Positions 1-11,299 of a stretch of DNA of 64,000 nt are shown one piece after another. A program made the position numbers and the translations under genes. This DNA comes from Rhyzopertha dominica (lineage: Eukaryota; Arthropoda; Insecta; Coleoptera; Bostrichidae). Below the pieces are notes generated by a model that did not search any database, was not told the origin of the DNA, and worked only from the letters and a program-made list of their open reading frames with translations. The stretch covers positions 58,115,325 to 58,179,324 of the forward strand of contig QCXZ01000064.1 of NCBI GenBank assembly GCA_025024175.1, in the 5' to 3' direction. Position 1 is the stretch's first letter. Every line of letters starts with the position of its first letter.

Positions 1-1324
1 TATGTGGCGCCATTCGGCGCTTTTGTAGCTTTGGTAGTGCAGTAGCAGCACATTTTACTAATAATCAAAAGGTCCCTGTTAGATTTCCTGTCAATGCGGG
101 CAATGCTTTTTCAGAAATGTATTGACTTGCAAACCCAATAAAGTTCTTCTTATGATCATTATTGATTCATACAGGTAATAAATAACTTTGGTCGTTATAC
201 TNANATTAATATCTCGTGACTTCTTTAAGCATTAAGCGTTTTAATTTGATTTTTGCAAAAATTTGGATATTTAGCGACACCTTGTTGGAAACAATCTCTC
301 AAGTTCTCAGGTTTTCAGCGAGTCTTTCTTTTCTGTAAGACATTTCATTTTAACATCATGGCATGCTTTCGACTCACTGACTCTTTTCCGTCGCTCCCAA
401 AAATTACTGGAATGCCTGCCTGGTAAATGCACGCGCTGCTACAAAATCCAAATTGGAATAGATTTGTGCGCGGGTAATATTTTGGATATATAAAGCACTG
501 GCTTCAGAGTCGGAATGCAAAAAATTCCAGGCGCTTATGCAGTTAATCCGTACCACTTGTAATGGCTTGTTGCTACAAATAATGTAATAAAGTGGAAAAG
601 TTTATGTGCTGTGACCTTGTTAATTAATTCCTCTTTCAGTTATGGAGTCGCCACAACAAAAACAGAATTAATTAGCATCAAAATTAAAGCCACTTTATTA
701 GCGTAAATTGTCTGTAAAATACATGATGAATATTTGAAATGTCCTTCCTGTTGGAGATAGAACAATAGATACAAGTAGGATTTTTAGATCTAATCAAAGG
801 TATTATGTGGAATTTAGGACGCGGGCCTAGCAAACAAACGTAATGACCAAGTTCGCGCCACCCGATGCTAATTATAAGCCAGAGGCACTAAACAGAGCCG
901 TTAATTAGACTATGTTGGATGACGCTTAAATCATTCGGTTCAAACTGACGGCAGTTTACCAACTTTTGTAAACAATTTGGATTCAGCGAGATTACTAAAA
1001 CACAATACAGAGTGTTAATTAAGTATGTACCATATAAATTCTTATAGACATGCATTTTTATGCGTCCTCAAATGTTTTTTTTCCAAAATACAGGGTATTG
1101 AACTTGGTTTTTCGTAAATATCCTTTACGCAATTTTGATGAAATTTGACAATGTTAATACTAGTGTTAAGGGGCTCATTTGGCCCTGACTTGATTAAATT
1201 TATTAATTCCAGTGACGTCCCGGAAGGCATCTTAATCAATATTTTTGACTTTTTTAAACTTTTATATATTTTTTCACATTAAGCNACTTAAAATACAACT
1301 TTTTTGTATATCAAATTTTTTTGC
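1..1324. other. AT-rich stretch, no gene recognised
   Basis: No coding region, RNA gene or repeat could be supported on either strand. Open frames are short and resemble nothing I know. The right edge is set by the 3' end of the Penelope-like element that follows on the minus strand. Confidence 0.5.
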
Positions 1325-2715
1325 TATAAGATAATATATTCTCGGAAAGATCGCTGTCTCTGACACTGACAATAACTNATACTGTAATCTTTGTCAATGA
1401 CGAAGAACCTCAAAATTTGCCTGGCACAAGTNCAAACAAAATTTTGAAAGTAAATAAACAAATCACCAANGAAGCGAGACGCCATAGAAACAACGTGCCA
1501 ACCTGATAGAAAAGAACCTAACGACGAAAAAAATGAAAGATAACTACAAAATAGCCTTCCAAATGTCATATATTCATAATTTCCACAATCCCTATTAAAA
1601 TTATTAGTATTTCTACAAATTTCTATAGCTTCTTTTATTAGACGTTTGTGATAGTATTTTTCTCTATGAAAAATGTTTGTTTTATCAAGGTCAATCATGT
1701 GTTTAGTCAAATATGAGTGTTCAGCTACGGAACATTTATCTATCTGTTGCAGTCTAGTAGCACGTATGTGTTCTTTCAAACGCGTACCTACTTTCTTTTA
1801 GTTTGACCTATGTAACACTTTCCGCAAGAACAAGTAATTTTGTAAACCCCTTCACTCTCTAAATGTACTTTGTCTTTAGTAAAATTGAAAATTTTATCTA
1901 AATTAATATATGTACTATCAACAACTAAAATAACTTCAATTTACTTTGTCCTTTCTCACTAGCGCTGATTTAAGATGATATATTTCTTTTTGTAAAGAAC
2001 TGATATCCTTTGTGGTCTAACAAATAACGTCCTTATAAGACTAATCTTTTGAGAGGGAGGGTGGTGAGATGTGGCATGTAAATATCTGCCTGTGTGTGTT
2101 GGTTTTCTGTAAACATTGTGTCCTAACTGCGCAGTGTTTGTTCTGTAAATTTGGACATCCAAGAGAGGTAAACTACCATTGCTTTCTAATTCCATAGTAA
2201 ATTTTATGTCGGGATTTTGACTGTTCAAATGATATAGAAGTTGGGTAGCTCTTCTATACCGTGGGGCCAAATAACAAAAGTATCATCTACCTACTGTTTA
2301 TTGCTTAAACCTTTTATAATATCAATAAAGTCTGAAGAATTTTTGATGAAACTACTGGTCTTTCCTACATAAAGTTTTAAATACGTACCTATACCAACAT
2401 TTTGGCTTAAACTGAAAACTGTTTATCGCTACCTGTTCAAAATTTTTCATAAACAAATTGGCTACTACAGGACTTAGAGGTGAACCCATTGTACAACCTG
2501 ATTTTTGTTCATAAAAATTATCGTTCCATGAGAAATAAGTAGATTTTAAACAATGTTCAGATAATCTGGCTATCGTGTCACCTAAGGGATCGCTATTAAG
2601 CTTGGATTTGATGATATCTATCGTTTCAGGGATGGGCACTTTCGTAAATAAAGAAACCACGTCAGAACAAACTAAAATATCACCTTCTGAGATACTTATC
2701 TTGCTTGATTTTTGA
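1325..2715 (-). mobile_element. Penelope-like retroelement, copy A (5'-truncated, broken)
   Basis: PLEs encode a reverse transcriptase (RT) followed by a GIY-YIG endonuclease. On the minus strand the RT part (about 2715-1959) shows a GDILV block, VSLFTKVPIPE, and the FYEQKSG..MGSPLSPVVANLF block. The endonuclease part (about 1890-1560) reads KEHIRATRLQQIDK through FNRDCGNYE. The 3' untranslated tail runs to about 1325 and matches copies B (7.9-9.7 kb) and C (47.8-49.4 kb). The copy is inactive. It starts inside the RT, has frame breaks between 1780 and 1960, and the catalytic YVDD codons are split: after YRYV comes about 95 bp derived from a more upstream part of the same RT, and then DDTFVIWPHG resumes near 2290. 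Confidence 0.85.
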
Positions 2716-2749
2716 GAAAAGAAATAAGTCTACTTAATTGCATACTTCT

Positions 2750-3210
2750 GGACCACACAAGAAATATGGGGAAAGACTTCTTTTGTGAATTTTTGTGTAC
2801 CTGTTCTTCCAATCTAACGATTATTGTAATTTTCATTACCACGCCACTACACTAAAGGGAGCCCCGTCGTGCGGTACCACATACGCAATTTTTCCATAGC
2901 TAGAACTTTTTCTAAAAGTCCAGGTAAACAAATTCTAAAAATCTTCGATTCTCCCTTAAGCCTAGGTGGAAGAAAATGAGGCCCAATGATGGTGCCCGAC
3001 AATTTCAACCCAAATATTAAACGAGAACTGTTCTTGAAAATTATTTTCTATTAAGGCGTGTGGGTTGTTATAATATTGAGAAAAAAAACAAGCTTTATCT
3101 GTAAATAATATTCGACTTAAGAAACCTGAATTTCTTAGTATTTCACGGCGTAGCCAGTCACAAAAAGCNAGTCTTANAAGCAAATCNCTGGGCAATAGAA
3201 CTTATATTAT
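2750..3210 (-). pseudogene. Tc1/mariner-superfamily transposase relic (DD41D-like group)
   Basis: Read on the minus strand across two frames, the segment shows FCDWLRREIL, then RILFTDKACFF (first catalytic Asp region), then IIGPHFLPPRLKG, then LPGLLEKV..LRMWY, then HDGAPFSVV (second Asp) and a degraded RSLSPYFLCG-like end. Order and wording match the transposases at 38047-39131 and 41690-42560. There are frameshifts, stops and several N bases. The spacing to the third catalytic residue cannot be read here. It directly abuts the truncated 5' side of PLE copy A. Confidence 0.65.
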
Positions 3211-4060
3211 AAAGTAAAATCTCTTANTCGTTTATAGAATATAATTTNCTTGTTTTGGTATATCAGTTAGGGAAATGGTGCCACGTAAAATGANACNGTC
3301 GTATTCGTCGGGCCCTCTTAGAAACATCCTNTTGCAAGCCACAAAAAAACGAAAATATTCGCGTGAGAAAGGAAATACCGTNNAACCCNAAGGGCCCGAT
3401 CACCTCGACCAGAAAGCCGAATCCAAATCTGCAGTTCCGTTATGTACCCACTCACTCAACTAAATACATACTGTAGGTTCGGTGTGCACCTGTGTAATAA
3501 AATAACAATATCAATACGGCTCCACTCGAAGCGGCACAATGAGAATAATTTATCAACCGCAAAATATCAGCTTCCGTATAAATACAATCAATATTTTCGT
3601 GTACACAAAGGCTGATAGATGTAGGCAACAAATCAAATGTGCCAAGACTTCTATTTGTGCGTCATTTATACAGGTATTCTCGAGACTGGAAACCTTTTAA
3701 GAAGTGTGAAAAACCAACCCCTGAAGTTGTACTTGCTTCATTGTTACATAACCGGGACAGGAGAAAAATGACATCTTTAGGTTTTTATATTTCTGATCTG
3801 GCCATTCTAGTTCGCTTACTGCAAGATAATCTCTTCACGCTACATACACATGAATTTAATTATAAACGGGGGAATACTAATTCACAATAACGGTGCTTAC
3901 TGAATTCAAGTATCAAAAAATTCTCTAACATTCGGAACTGCATAACTACAGGAGTCAGTGTAGGTGGTGTAAAAAAGAAACCTTTTATCATATGAGAAAA
4001 GAGACTTTAACACTAATGTAATGAATATTGTCTATCTCTAATAAGAGATAACAATCGCTG
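3211..4060. other. No gene recognised
   Basis: Contains several N bases and only short open frames (62 and 83 codons) without recognisable motifs. No repeat structure was found by eye. Confidence 0.4.
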
Positions 4061-4463
4061 AATCGGAGATGAAAAAATTTTAAGGTCAAAAAAAACAAAG
4101 GGATGTTTTGTGATTTTCGACAAAAAATAGATTTAGCTCAAAATCAACGTACAGATGTATTTTGAACTGCAGAATTCAAAAATGTGCTCTACAATGAGCT
4201 AGGACTGCGGGCGGCATAAATAAGGACACTTTCCGAGCGAACCGTTGTAGCTAGCGACCAACTGAGGCCATTCCGAAATTCAGGAGGTCCAAATCAGTAA
4301 GTATACTTGTATTCGGCTAAATCGGAGACGAAAAACTTTTAGGGTCAAAAAAGAACAAAGGGGTTAGCCCTTTGTTGTGATTTTTGACAAAAAATAGATT
4401 TAGCTCAAAATCGACGTACAGATGTATTTTGAACTGCAGAATTCAAAAATTTACTCTAAAATG
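4061..4463. repeat. Direct repeat, two copies of about 140 bp
   Basis: Copy 1 (about 4061-4197) and copy 2 (about 4320-4463) share AATCGGAGA, GGTCAAAAAA, a GACAAAAAATAGATTTAGCTC block and an ACGTACAGATGTATTTTGAA block in the same order. They are separated by about 120 bp of unrelated sequence. Copy 2 has about 10 extra bases after the first block. No protein is implied. It could be a partial tandem duplication or two ends of an unknown element. Confidence 0.8.
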
Positions 4464-5521
4464 ATTGAATTAAAAGTTCTGAACAACCCTATCATAAAAA
4501 ACGTTAATTGTGACTGTCCCTCACATATCTAATTACTTTCTTAATTACCAAAATAACAGGCGCACGAGACAAATAATAGGAGTCAATAAGTTGCAATATG
4601 TTACGAAGCAAATTGCAGCATTCTTACCTTATCGGGTCTTCTAACACTGTTATTGCGGATACTGGAATAAAATGACATGAAGGATGGAAAGCAAGTGTAA
4701 TAACAAAACAATACACTGAAGACTCCATAACTAATAAAGTAGGTACACAACACAGCGTCAAATTTGTCTACTGCAAAAATTTTGACTACCAAAAATAATA
4801 GTAATAAAACACTTGTCTGTGATCCTACTTCAAAATTTTTTAGTTTTTATCAAAGCCAAATGAAAAAGTAGGACCACAGGCAACTATTTTATTATTATTA
4901 ACCAACACTTATATTACCCGTAAATAATGTAATGTTAATGTAATTAAAATAATTGTATTTCCACGTGTATGTCAAAAATAAACGAATTCTTGGATTTTCT
5001 AATTTTATATTCATATTTTATAAACTACAATATGATATCGTAGAAAATATATAGCATTTCCTACTCGAAGTTAAATACGTCTTTTTTTCACTTGCTGTTA
5101 CATTACGTAGGTATTACTAATTTAGATCGAAGACAATGAAGCGTATATTATAATTCATCTGTAAAAATGCGGCAAACGCACCTATTTATAAAAATACTCA
5201 GTTGCATAAATGCAGAAGAATACACAGTATTTGTCAGAATTAAGGGGCTTGAGATTTCTAATGAAAGGCAGTAGTTCCATTAATAATTACATTTTCCGTT
5301 TCCGTTGTCGTTATTTATTTATCATATGTTTTTGTAATAAATTTTGCAATCAACCCAAGACAATTAAAGTAATTACCTTTACAATTATATGGAAACTGCA
5401 TTTAACCTATTTAATATTTACTTGTTTCAGATTCTGTCGTATTTATAAGTCTGAATTAGTTCCAACAACTATCTTTTTACCAAAGATGCGTGAATCTAAA
5501 TGTTATTCCTTTCCAACCAAC
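4464..5521. other. No gene recognised
   Basis: Very AT-rich. A 108-codon open frame at 5210-5536 has no recognisable motif and is probably chance. Confidence 0.4.
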
Positions 5522-5535
5522 ACATTTAATATTTA

Positions 5536-5665
5536 AAATGCATGTCAGTGCTGTGCTGTCTACACCTCAACCAACTGCAGATAGATCTATTTTGCTGTCA
5601 TTACAGCTCATCGGTGCAGTTTAGGTCTAGTGTAGACAGCACGGCACAGAACTGGTTTTGCTTAT
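5536..5665. repeat. Short palindromic repeat (copy 1)
   Basis: A hairpin-forming repeat: arms at about 5546-5565 and 5629-5648 pair at 18 of 20 positions, enclosing AGATAGATCTATT and CTGTCATTAC segments. A second copy lies at 31483-31610 with the same internal order and the same tail (GAACTGGTTTTGC.TATAT). It is non-coding and behaves like a small fold-back MITE or SINE-like repeat. Confidence 0.75.
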
Positions 5666-5685
5666 ATTTCAAAGCAATGGTATGA

Positions 5686-5968
5686 TGTAAGTAAGAATTT
5701 AGGATGGCAATGCCTTCTGTCAGCATTACACTGACATGATGAGAAAGCCACCTAGCTGCCTTAACGGGTACTACTTCGGTTCTTGCCCGCTAGCAAAAAG
5801 TGCCGTGGAGGCCTGCTGTCAAATTGAACTATGCAGTTCCATGCCAATTTGTCAGGTTACAGGTCACTTCCTTTAGGAAGTAGTACCCGTTAAGGCAGCT
5901 AGGTGGCTTTGTCATCATGTCAGTGTAAAGCTGACAGATGGAATTGCCATCCTAAATTCTTACTTACA
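5686..5968. repeat. Fold-back element (MITE-like), about 100-bp arms
   Basis: Left arm starts TGTAAGTAAGAATTTAGG at 5686 and runs past 5780. The right arm ends with its reverse complement at 5968. Over about 100 bp the arms differ at only a few positions and share the CACCTAGCTGCCTTAACGGG block. The spacer is about 80-90 bp and non-coding. A 14-bp direct repeat (ACATTTAATATTTA at 5522-5535 and 5966-5979) brackets this fold-back together with the palindrome to its left. Confidence 0.85.
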
Positions 5969-5979
5969 TTTAATATTTA

Positions 5980-7660
5980 ATGAGTTCAAAGCAGAGCGTA
6001 GTTGGCTGCTTAAATATTTCACCATTCATAGTCTTAAGATTATAATAGTCTCTGGTATCATTGTGCTAGACAGAATGAAATTACGTCTCCTTTCGCTACC
6101 CTTAAATTATATAGGAATACGTACTTGGCTACTATTGTGATATACCCAACTTTCAAAGATATAAACTTTAACTTCCATTCTTTATTTTCTTATAGCAGAT
6201 CAACATTTTTTTCCATAAGGTTAGCCTTGAATTGAAGTATTTTTTCCCATATCCGAAGATTATTCAGTGTTGTATTATTGTTTAACTTACTTATCATTTT
6301 ATGGTCATTGTGTTTATAAAGTATCTACCTAGAAGTAAACTAAAACCTGTAAGACAACAAAAATAATAAATTACCGAATAGAAGATGCTATATTGTTGGA
6401 TTCCTTTTCACCAGCAACGTTAGCATCATCAGAAGCGATTTTTTCAGTAATGGGTTTTTAGATCTTTCATTATAATTACAGTTGTACAGAAACACAAAGA
6501 TTTTGCATGATTCAGTTATATAAAGTTAAAAAGAATACCATTTTTGACGTAAACCAAAATTCTTCTGCACTATCGCTAGGCCTTCATTTGGAACATAGAT
6601 ACAGCTTCTGTATTCGATCAAAATGTAATCAAACAATAGTTTAAGCTTCAGTATACAGTATAAAGTTACACATTGCCTGTAGATTCTTGTTCAAATGCTT
6701 CTACAGGTTCTTATTAATTTAATTGGGGTATCGGTAGACTACAACCGAATGTTCGATTCACGAAACAGCAAAATCGGTGGTACTTTTACTTCCGATGACT
6801 AATTATTAACGTACAACCAATTGCACTTTTACGAAATTGCACGTTCCAATAATTATTGTGTCATGATTATGGAGGCGGTTATTTTCACAACGCCAACTCT
6901 CGCAACAATTAATTATTCAATGGTCAGCCCAAGGACCATTTCTGCAGAGGTCCGACGCTCCGCAAGCCAACTCGACGTCATCGCGCTGTATCCAGATAAA
7001 CTGCGTTATTATTTGGAACACGTTGAAAGGGAAATTTGCATGACACAGAATGTATTTGTGACAGCCAATTGACATCGGATAAAGCAGTCACGTGGGGTCC
7101 CCGGTTCATGAAGTACTAAAATAGATACTTGTCTATTCTTCAGTCACCCCTGGAGGTTACTGCGCCCCTTCGCAAGCATTTGTCCCGGCCCCACGTTCGG
7201 CGCACCAATATTCAGCTGGCTGGATGGGTAAATAGTATTTACTGCTGCCACTGGTTGTAATAATGGCCACCAACTGTTCGCGTTGTAAAGGTACCGGCGG
7301 TGCCAGGGAATGGGGTTATAATCTTCGTTTCGCCCGATATAAGCGACTTTGTTCCGATGTCTTTACCGATGCTCCATTATTTAGGATTATTTCGAAAAGA
7401 AAGACAAATTGCTCAGATTTGCCACAATGTGTTTTTTTTGCGGACTAATGTGCCCAATAGTGACATGTTCATTAATCTGTCGAATAGCTTTATTGATGTA
7501 ACTGTATCGCATTCCTCATACTCCATTCGCTTGGAGGAATATTTGTATTTACCTAAAAGTACTCTTACAAAACAGTACTTACTGATACATAATTATATAA
7601 GTCTTTAAGAGACTTGAAACAATTAAGGGCATGTCGACCTGGGTTTGAACACAGAGTACT
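5980..7660. other. No gene recognised
   Basis: Open frames at 6821-7072 (83 codons) and 7263-7608 show no family motifs. The 6.8-7.4 kb part is less AT-rich than its surroundings, with several CpGs. It could be conserved non-coding DNA or a decayed exon, but nothing in the sequence decides this. Confidence 0.35.
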
Positions 7661-7664
7661 CTTT

Positions 7665-7715
7665 TTTCTTAGCTAAACTTTCGACTTTATTTCAAAGTCT
7701 TCTTCAGAGCGTCTA
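7665..7715 (-). ncRNA. Hammerhead-ribozyme-like motif (degenerate stem I)
   Basis: Read on the minus strand: CUGAAGA core (7707-7701), one extra A, a perfect 6-bp stem II (GACTTT/AAAGTC) with a short loop, GAAA (7682-7679), a tiny helix III and a possible CUA cleavage site. Only about two base pairs of stem I can be formed. It lies upstream of PLE copy B in antisense, the same relation as the better motif at 60989-61039 to its PLE coding part. It is probably decayed. Confidence 0.5.
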
Positions 7716-8233
7716 CAATAAACATAATTGCAACATTTTTTAAAATAAAAGTTTTAAATTATATGTACAGAAATTTGAGATTAAGTGTACATGGTGTTAA
7801 TACGTAATAAGGTATTACCAAGAATATTAATAGTGCACGAGGGTGAATGCTTTCAGCGTCCATAATCTATAAGCCAAAATATTGGTATAGGTACGAAGAT
7901 GACACTTTTGTTATTTGGCCCCACGGTATAGAAGAGTACTAATGATCTTATCAAAAGTTCAAATCTTTCGAATGAGGAGAAGTCTCTTCTAACTGTTTCC
8001 GATTGCAAGGTACCTAAATTGTATGGTTTGCCCAAAATCNACAAAACCAATGTCCCGTTAAGACCCATAGTCAATACGATTGGCAGTCCTACTTACAGAT
8101 TGACAAAATTTTGTGCTAATTATTTAAAACTTATGTAGGAAAAACCAGTAGTTTCATCAAAAATTCTTTAGACTTTATTGATATTATAAAAGGTTTAAGT
8201 ATTTCAGAAGGTGATATTTTAGTTAGTTTTGAC

Positions 8234-8764
8234 ATGGTTTCTTTATTTACGAAAGTACTCATCCCTGAACCGATAGACATCATCAATTCCAAGCTTAATA
8301 GCGATCCCCTAGGTGACACGATAGCCAGATTATCTGAACATTGTTTAAAATCTACTTATTTCTTATGGAACGGTAATTTTTATGAACAAAAATCAGGTTG
8401 GGCAATGGGTTCACCTCTAAGTCCTGTAGTAACCAATTTGTTTATGGAAAATTTTGAACAGGTAGCAATAAACAGTTTTCAGCTTAAGCCAAAAGGTTGG
8501 TATAGGTACGTAGATGACACTTTTGTTATTTGGCCCCACGGTATAGAAGAGTTGGGTAAGCTTCTAAATCATTTGAACAGTCAAAATCCTGACATAAAAT
8601 TTACTATGGAATTAGAAAGCAATTGTAGTTTACCTTTCTTGGATGTCCAAATTTACAGAATAAACACTGGGCAGTTAGGACACAAGATTTCCAGAAAACC
8701 AACACACACAGATATTTACATGCCACATCTCACCACCATACTTCTCAAAAGAATAGTCTTATAA
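8234..8764 (+). pseudogene. Penelope-type reverse transcriptase fragment
   Basis: A 176-codon uninterrupted stretch with VSLFTKV, the FYEQKSG.AMGSPLSPVV block (motif B region) and an intact WYRYVDDTFVIWPHG (motif C, catalytic Asp-Asp). It is followed by the thumb-side LPFLDVQIYR and KPTHTD segments typical of PLE RTs. It continues in frame from an upstream region (about 7950-8233) that carries a one-base loss near 8130. It is shorter than a full RT and is cut by a frameshift at about 8760 before the endonuclease. It is the only one of the three related copies that keeps YVDD. Confidence 0.85.
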
Positions 8765-8984
8765 GGACGTTATTTGTTAGAGCACAAAGGATATCAGACG
8801 AAAGTTATTTACAAAAATAAATATATCATCTTAAATCAGCGCTAGTGAGAAATGATTATAGCAATAAGAATATTTGGTCAGTTTTTAATAAAAGTGTTCA
8901 TCCAAATCAAGTAAATTCTCAGCCAGGACAAAGAAAATTGATGTTGAGTTTGATTATGTACAAGGCCTTTCGGAAAAATTAAAG

Positions 8985-9437
8985 ATGATGCTTAGAAAAC
9001 ACGATATTTTAGTTGTTGATAGTACATATAATAATTTATATAAAATTTTATGTTCTACTAAAGATATAGTACATTTAGAGAGTGAAGGTGTTTACAAAAT
9101 TACATATTCTTGCGGCAAGTGTAACATAAATCAAACTAAAACAAATGTAGGTACGCGTTTGAAAGAACACATACGTGCTACTAGGCTGCAACAGATAGAT
9201 AAATCTTCCGTAGCTGAACACTCATATTTGGCTAAACACATGATTGACTTTGATAAAAGGAAAATTTTACATAGAGAAAAATATTATCACAAATTTCTGA
9301 TAAAAGAAGCTATAGAAATTTGTAGGAATACTAATAATTTTAATAGGGATTGTGGAAATTATGAGTTAGGTGGTTTGGAAGGCTATTTTGTAGTTATCTT
9401 TTTCCAAATAGTTCGTGTATATCTAATAGGTAGGTAG
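8985..9437 (+). pseudogene. GIY-YIG endonuclease domain of PLE copy B
   Basis: Shows GVYKIT followed by a CGKC segment, then TRLKEHIRATRLQQIDKSS, HSYLAKHMIDF and the FNRDCGNYE end. This is the C-terminal nuclease that nicks the target in PLEs. The second half of the signature, YIG in copy C, reads NIN here, and the following Lys/Arg stretch is altered, so the domain should be inactive. The open frame continues past the family end (GNYE) into the 3' UTR because the stop codon is lost. Confidence 0.85.
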
Positions 9438-9570
9438 TTCCTTTTTCGTCGTTAGGTTCTTTTTTATCAGGTTGGCACGTTGNTTCTATGACGTCTCGCT
9501 TCCTTGGTGATTTGTTTATTTACTTTCAAATTTTTATTTGAACTTGTGTCAGGCAAATTTTGAGGTTCCT

Positions 9571-9612
9571 GGTCTTTGACAAAAATTACAGGTGTAATCG
9601 AAACGTCAGACT
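9571..9612 (+). ncRNA. Hammerhead-like motif in PLE copy B 3' UTR (U3-A8 core)
   Basis: Five-pair stem I (GGTCT 9571-9575 with AGACT 9608-9612), core UUGACAA plus one extra A, stem II (AATTAC/GTAATC, first pair A-C mismatched), GAAAC, and cleavage triplet GUC ending at 9607. The conserved CUGANGA core differs at C3 (U) and G8 (A), two bases that normally pair with each other. Helix III is only the self-complementary ACGU. Copy C has the same fold with a perfect stem II. Confidence 0.6.
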
Positions 9613-9831
9613 AATAACCTTTTGTCAGTGTTTTCAAAAGACAGCGATCTCTCCGAGAAAATATTATCAAATATTAATAGTGTTGTTTTCCTCACGAACA
9701 AAGTTTGTAGATACAATTTAAATTCAACGAAATTACAAAACACTGAATATCCTTCAGTCAAAACTCTTTACATATGTCAAAGCTGCAACAACTTTCATCA
9801 GATATCATACCAACATTAAAAAAATAAAAAT

Positions 9832-10384
9832 ATGTTCGTTCAAAAAGTGAGGAAGAGGAATAGATTAAAGACCTTTAAGGTACAGAAAGCACGAAATCGC
9901 GACGACAAACAAAATTTGACGGCAAAAACTTGGGCTAGAAAATTGTATGGAATTTTTTTAACAAATATCGAGTGCGTGATAATGGACGACGAAACTTACG
10001 TTAAAGCAGATTTTCGCCAGCTCCCTGGACAAGATTTTTTTAAATTCTTCTAATAAACTTATATTCAAGACAAATATAAGCAAAAAATGTCAAAGTTTGC
10101 TGAAAAATTCTTGGTTTGGCAAGCCATGTGCTCTTGTCTTTAAAAGAACTATAAATCAAGAAATTTACTTAGAGGAATGCTTGAAAAAGCGGTTATTGCC
10201 ATTTATAAAAGATCATGACGTTCCTATTCTGTTTTGACCCGATTTAGCGACAGCACATTATACACAGCTAGTTGTAGAGTGGTACCGAAATGAGGGGATT
10301 GCTATTGTACCTAAAAGCAGTAATCTACCTAATTGCCCAGAGTTAAGGATTATTGAAAAATACTGGTACTGGCTCAAGATATGA
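9832..10384 (+). pseudogene. DD37E-type Tc1/mariner transposase relic
   Basis: The first frame (9832-10053) contains TWARKLYGIFLTNIECVIMDDETYVKADFRQLPG, given here only to locate it; its CVIMDDETY carries the first catalytic Asp. After a frame break the text continues KFAEKFLVWQAMCSC. Then comes PDLATAHYTQLVVEWY with the second Asp at about 10245, and NCPELRIIEKYW with a Glu 37 residues further on, the ITmD37E spacing. The N-terminal DNA-binding part is mostly missing and stops interrupt the frame. Inverted ends were not found. Confidence 0.8.
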
Positions 10385-11299
10385 TATGAACTACACACAG
10401 CATACTCGTACATTGTAAAGTACATGTATATATGTATCTATGCAGACCATAAAGTCTAGGTGTTATAGGATTCATAAAAATCTGAGACTTTTTGCTATTA
10501 AAAAATTAAAATTGGTTCAATCCCATCTAACCGGTCATTTAGTTAAAAAATTCAATTTGATTGTCTAATAACTTTCAATTGAAACAAAATTTCCATCACC
10601 TGAAAATTTGCATACTTTATTAATATACTAATTTTTCTGAATGGTAGTGAGGTTGCATATTTTGTTTAGTTGTAATTTTTTGTTCTTAACCTCATGATTT
10701 AGATTTTCAACAAACAACCGCAAATAAATGGATATCATTAAAGTTAATGTCTTGGATGGGAAAAACTAGATTTTAACAAATTCAAGACTACAATGAAAAT
10801 TAAAAGACTGAAAATTGCCAATTGTGCTGTAAACTTTGAAATTCCATATGATGAAGTGAAACAGCTAGTTTAAAATACCGAAACTTTAAATAAATGTTGA
10901 TTAGGTTAAGGTGTTTATAGTGTGTCTTCACTTCAGTCTTCATCCGCGCCTTCTGTGCTGTTCTTAAGGCTGCTATACTTTTCGAACGAAAACGCTTTCT
11001 CACATTAATATTTTTATAATTAATAATATATCTTGTATTAAAACTCCACATAAGATCGATCAATTCAAAATTTTATTAGTTATTTTGTTAAACACAAAAT
11101 AGCGAACATCTGATGTTCTGATGAGTTCTGTTCGAATATAGGGAAACATAAGTGAACGTTTTAGTAATAATAAAGCGAATTGGGTATTATCACTTTTTTT
11201 GAAAATTACATAAAATGAATCTTGAAGTGCATATATATCGTACGCCATGTTAAAAAAACAAAAAAAAATATTTGTAGGTAGAGAATTTCAGGTCTGAAA
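10385..11299. other. No gene recognised
   Basis: AT-rich. Two minus-strand open frames of 62 and 87 codons (10800-11248) show no motif. Confidence 0.4.

Larger units (their letters stand above)
7853..9680 (+). mobile_element. Penelope-like retroelement, copy B
   Basis: The element reads RT then GIY-YIG endonuclease on the plus strand, with a 3' UTR ending around 9672 in the tail shared with copies A and C. At its left end (7880-7938) there is a stray copy of the motif-C region (WYRYEDDTFVIWPHGIEE). It is followed by an RT start region (KVPKLYGLPKI, PLRPIVNTIGSPTY) that normally lies upstream of it. This permuted start suggests a joined partial dimer, an arrangement known for Penelope elements, or a template switch. 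Frameshifts and stops make the copy inactive. Confidence 0.85.

Noticed and set aside
5536..5979. CRISPR-like repeat region
   Set aside because: Repeats are inverted hairpins without regular spacers, and the genome is eukaryotic.
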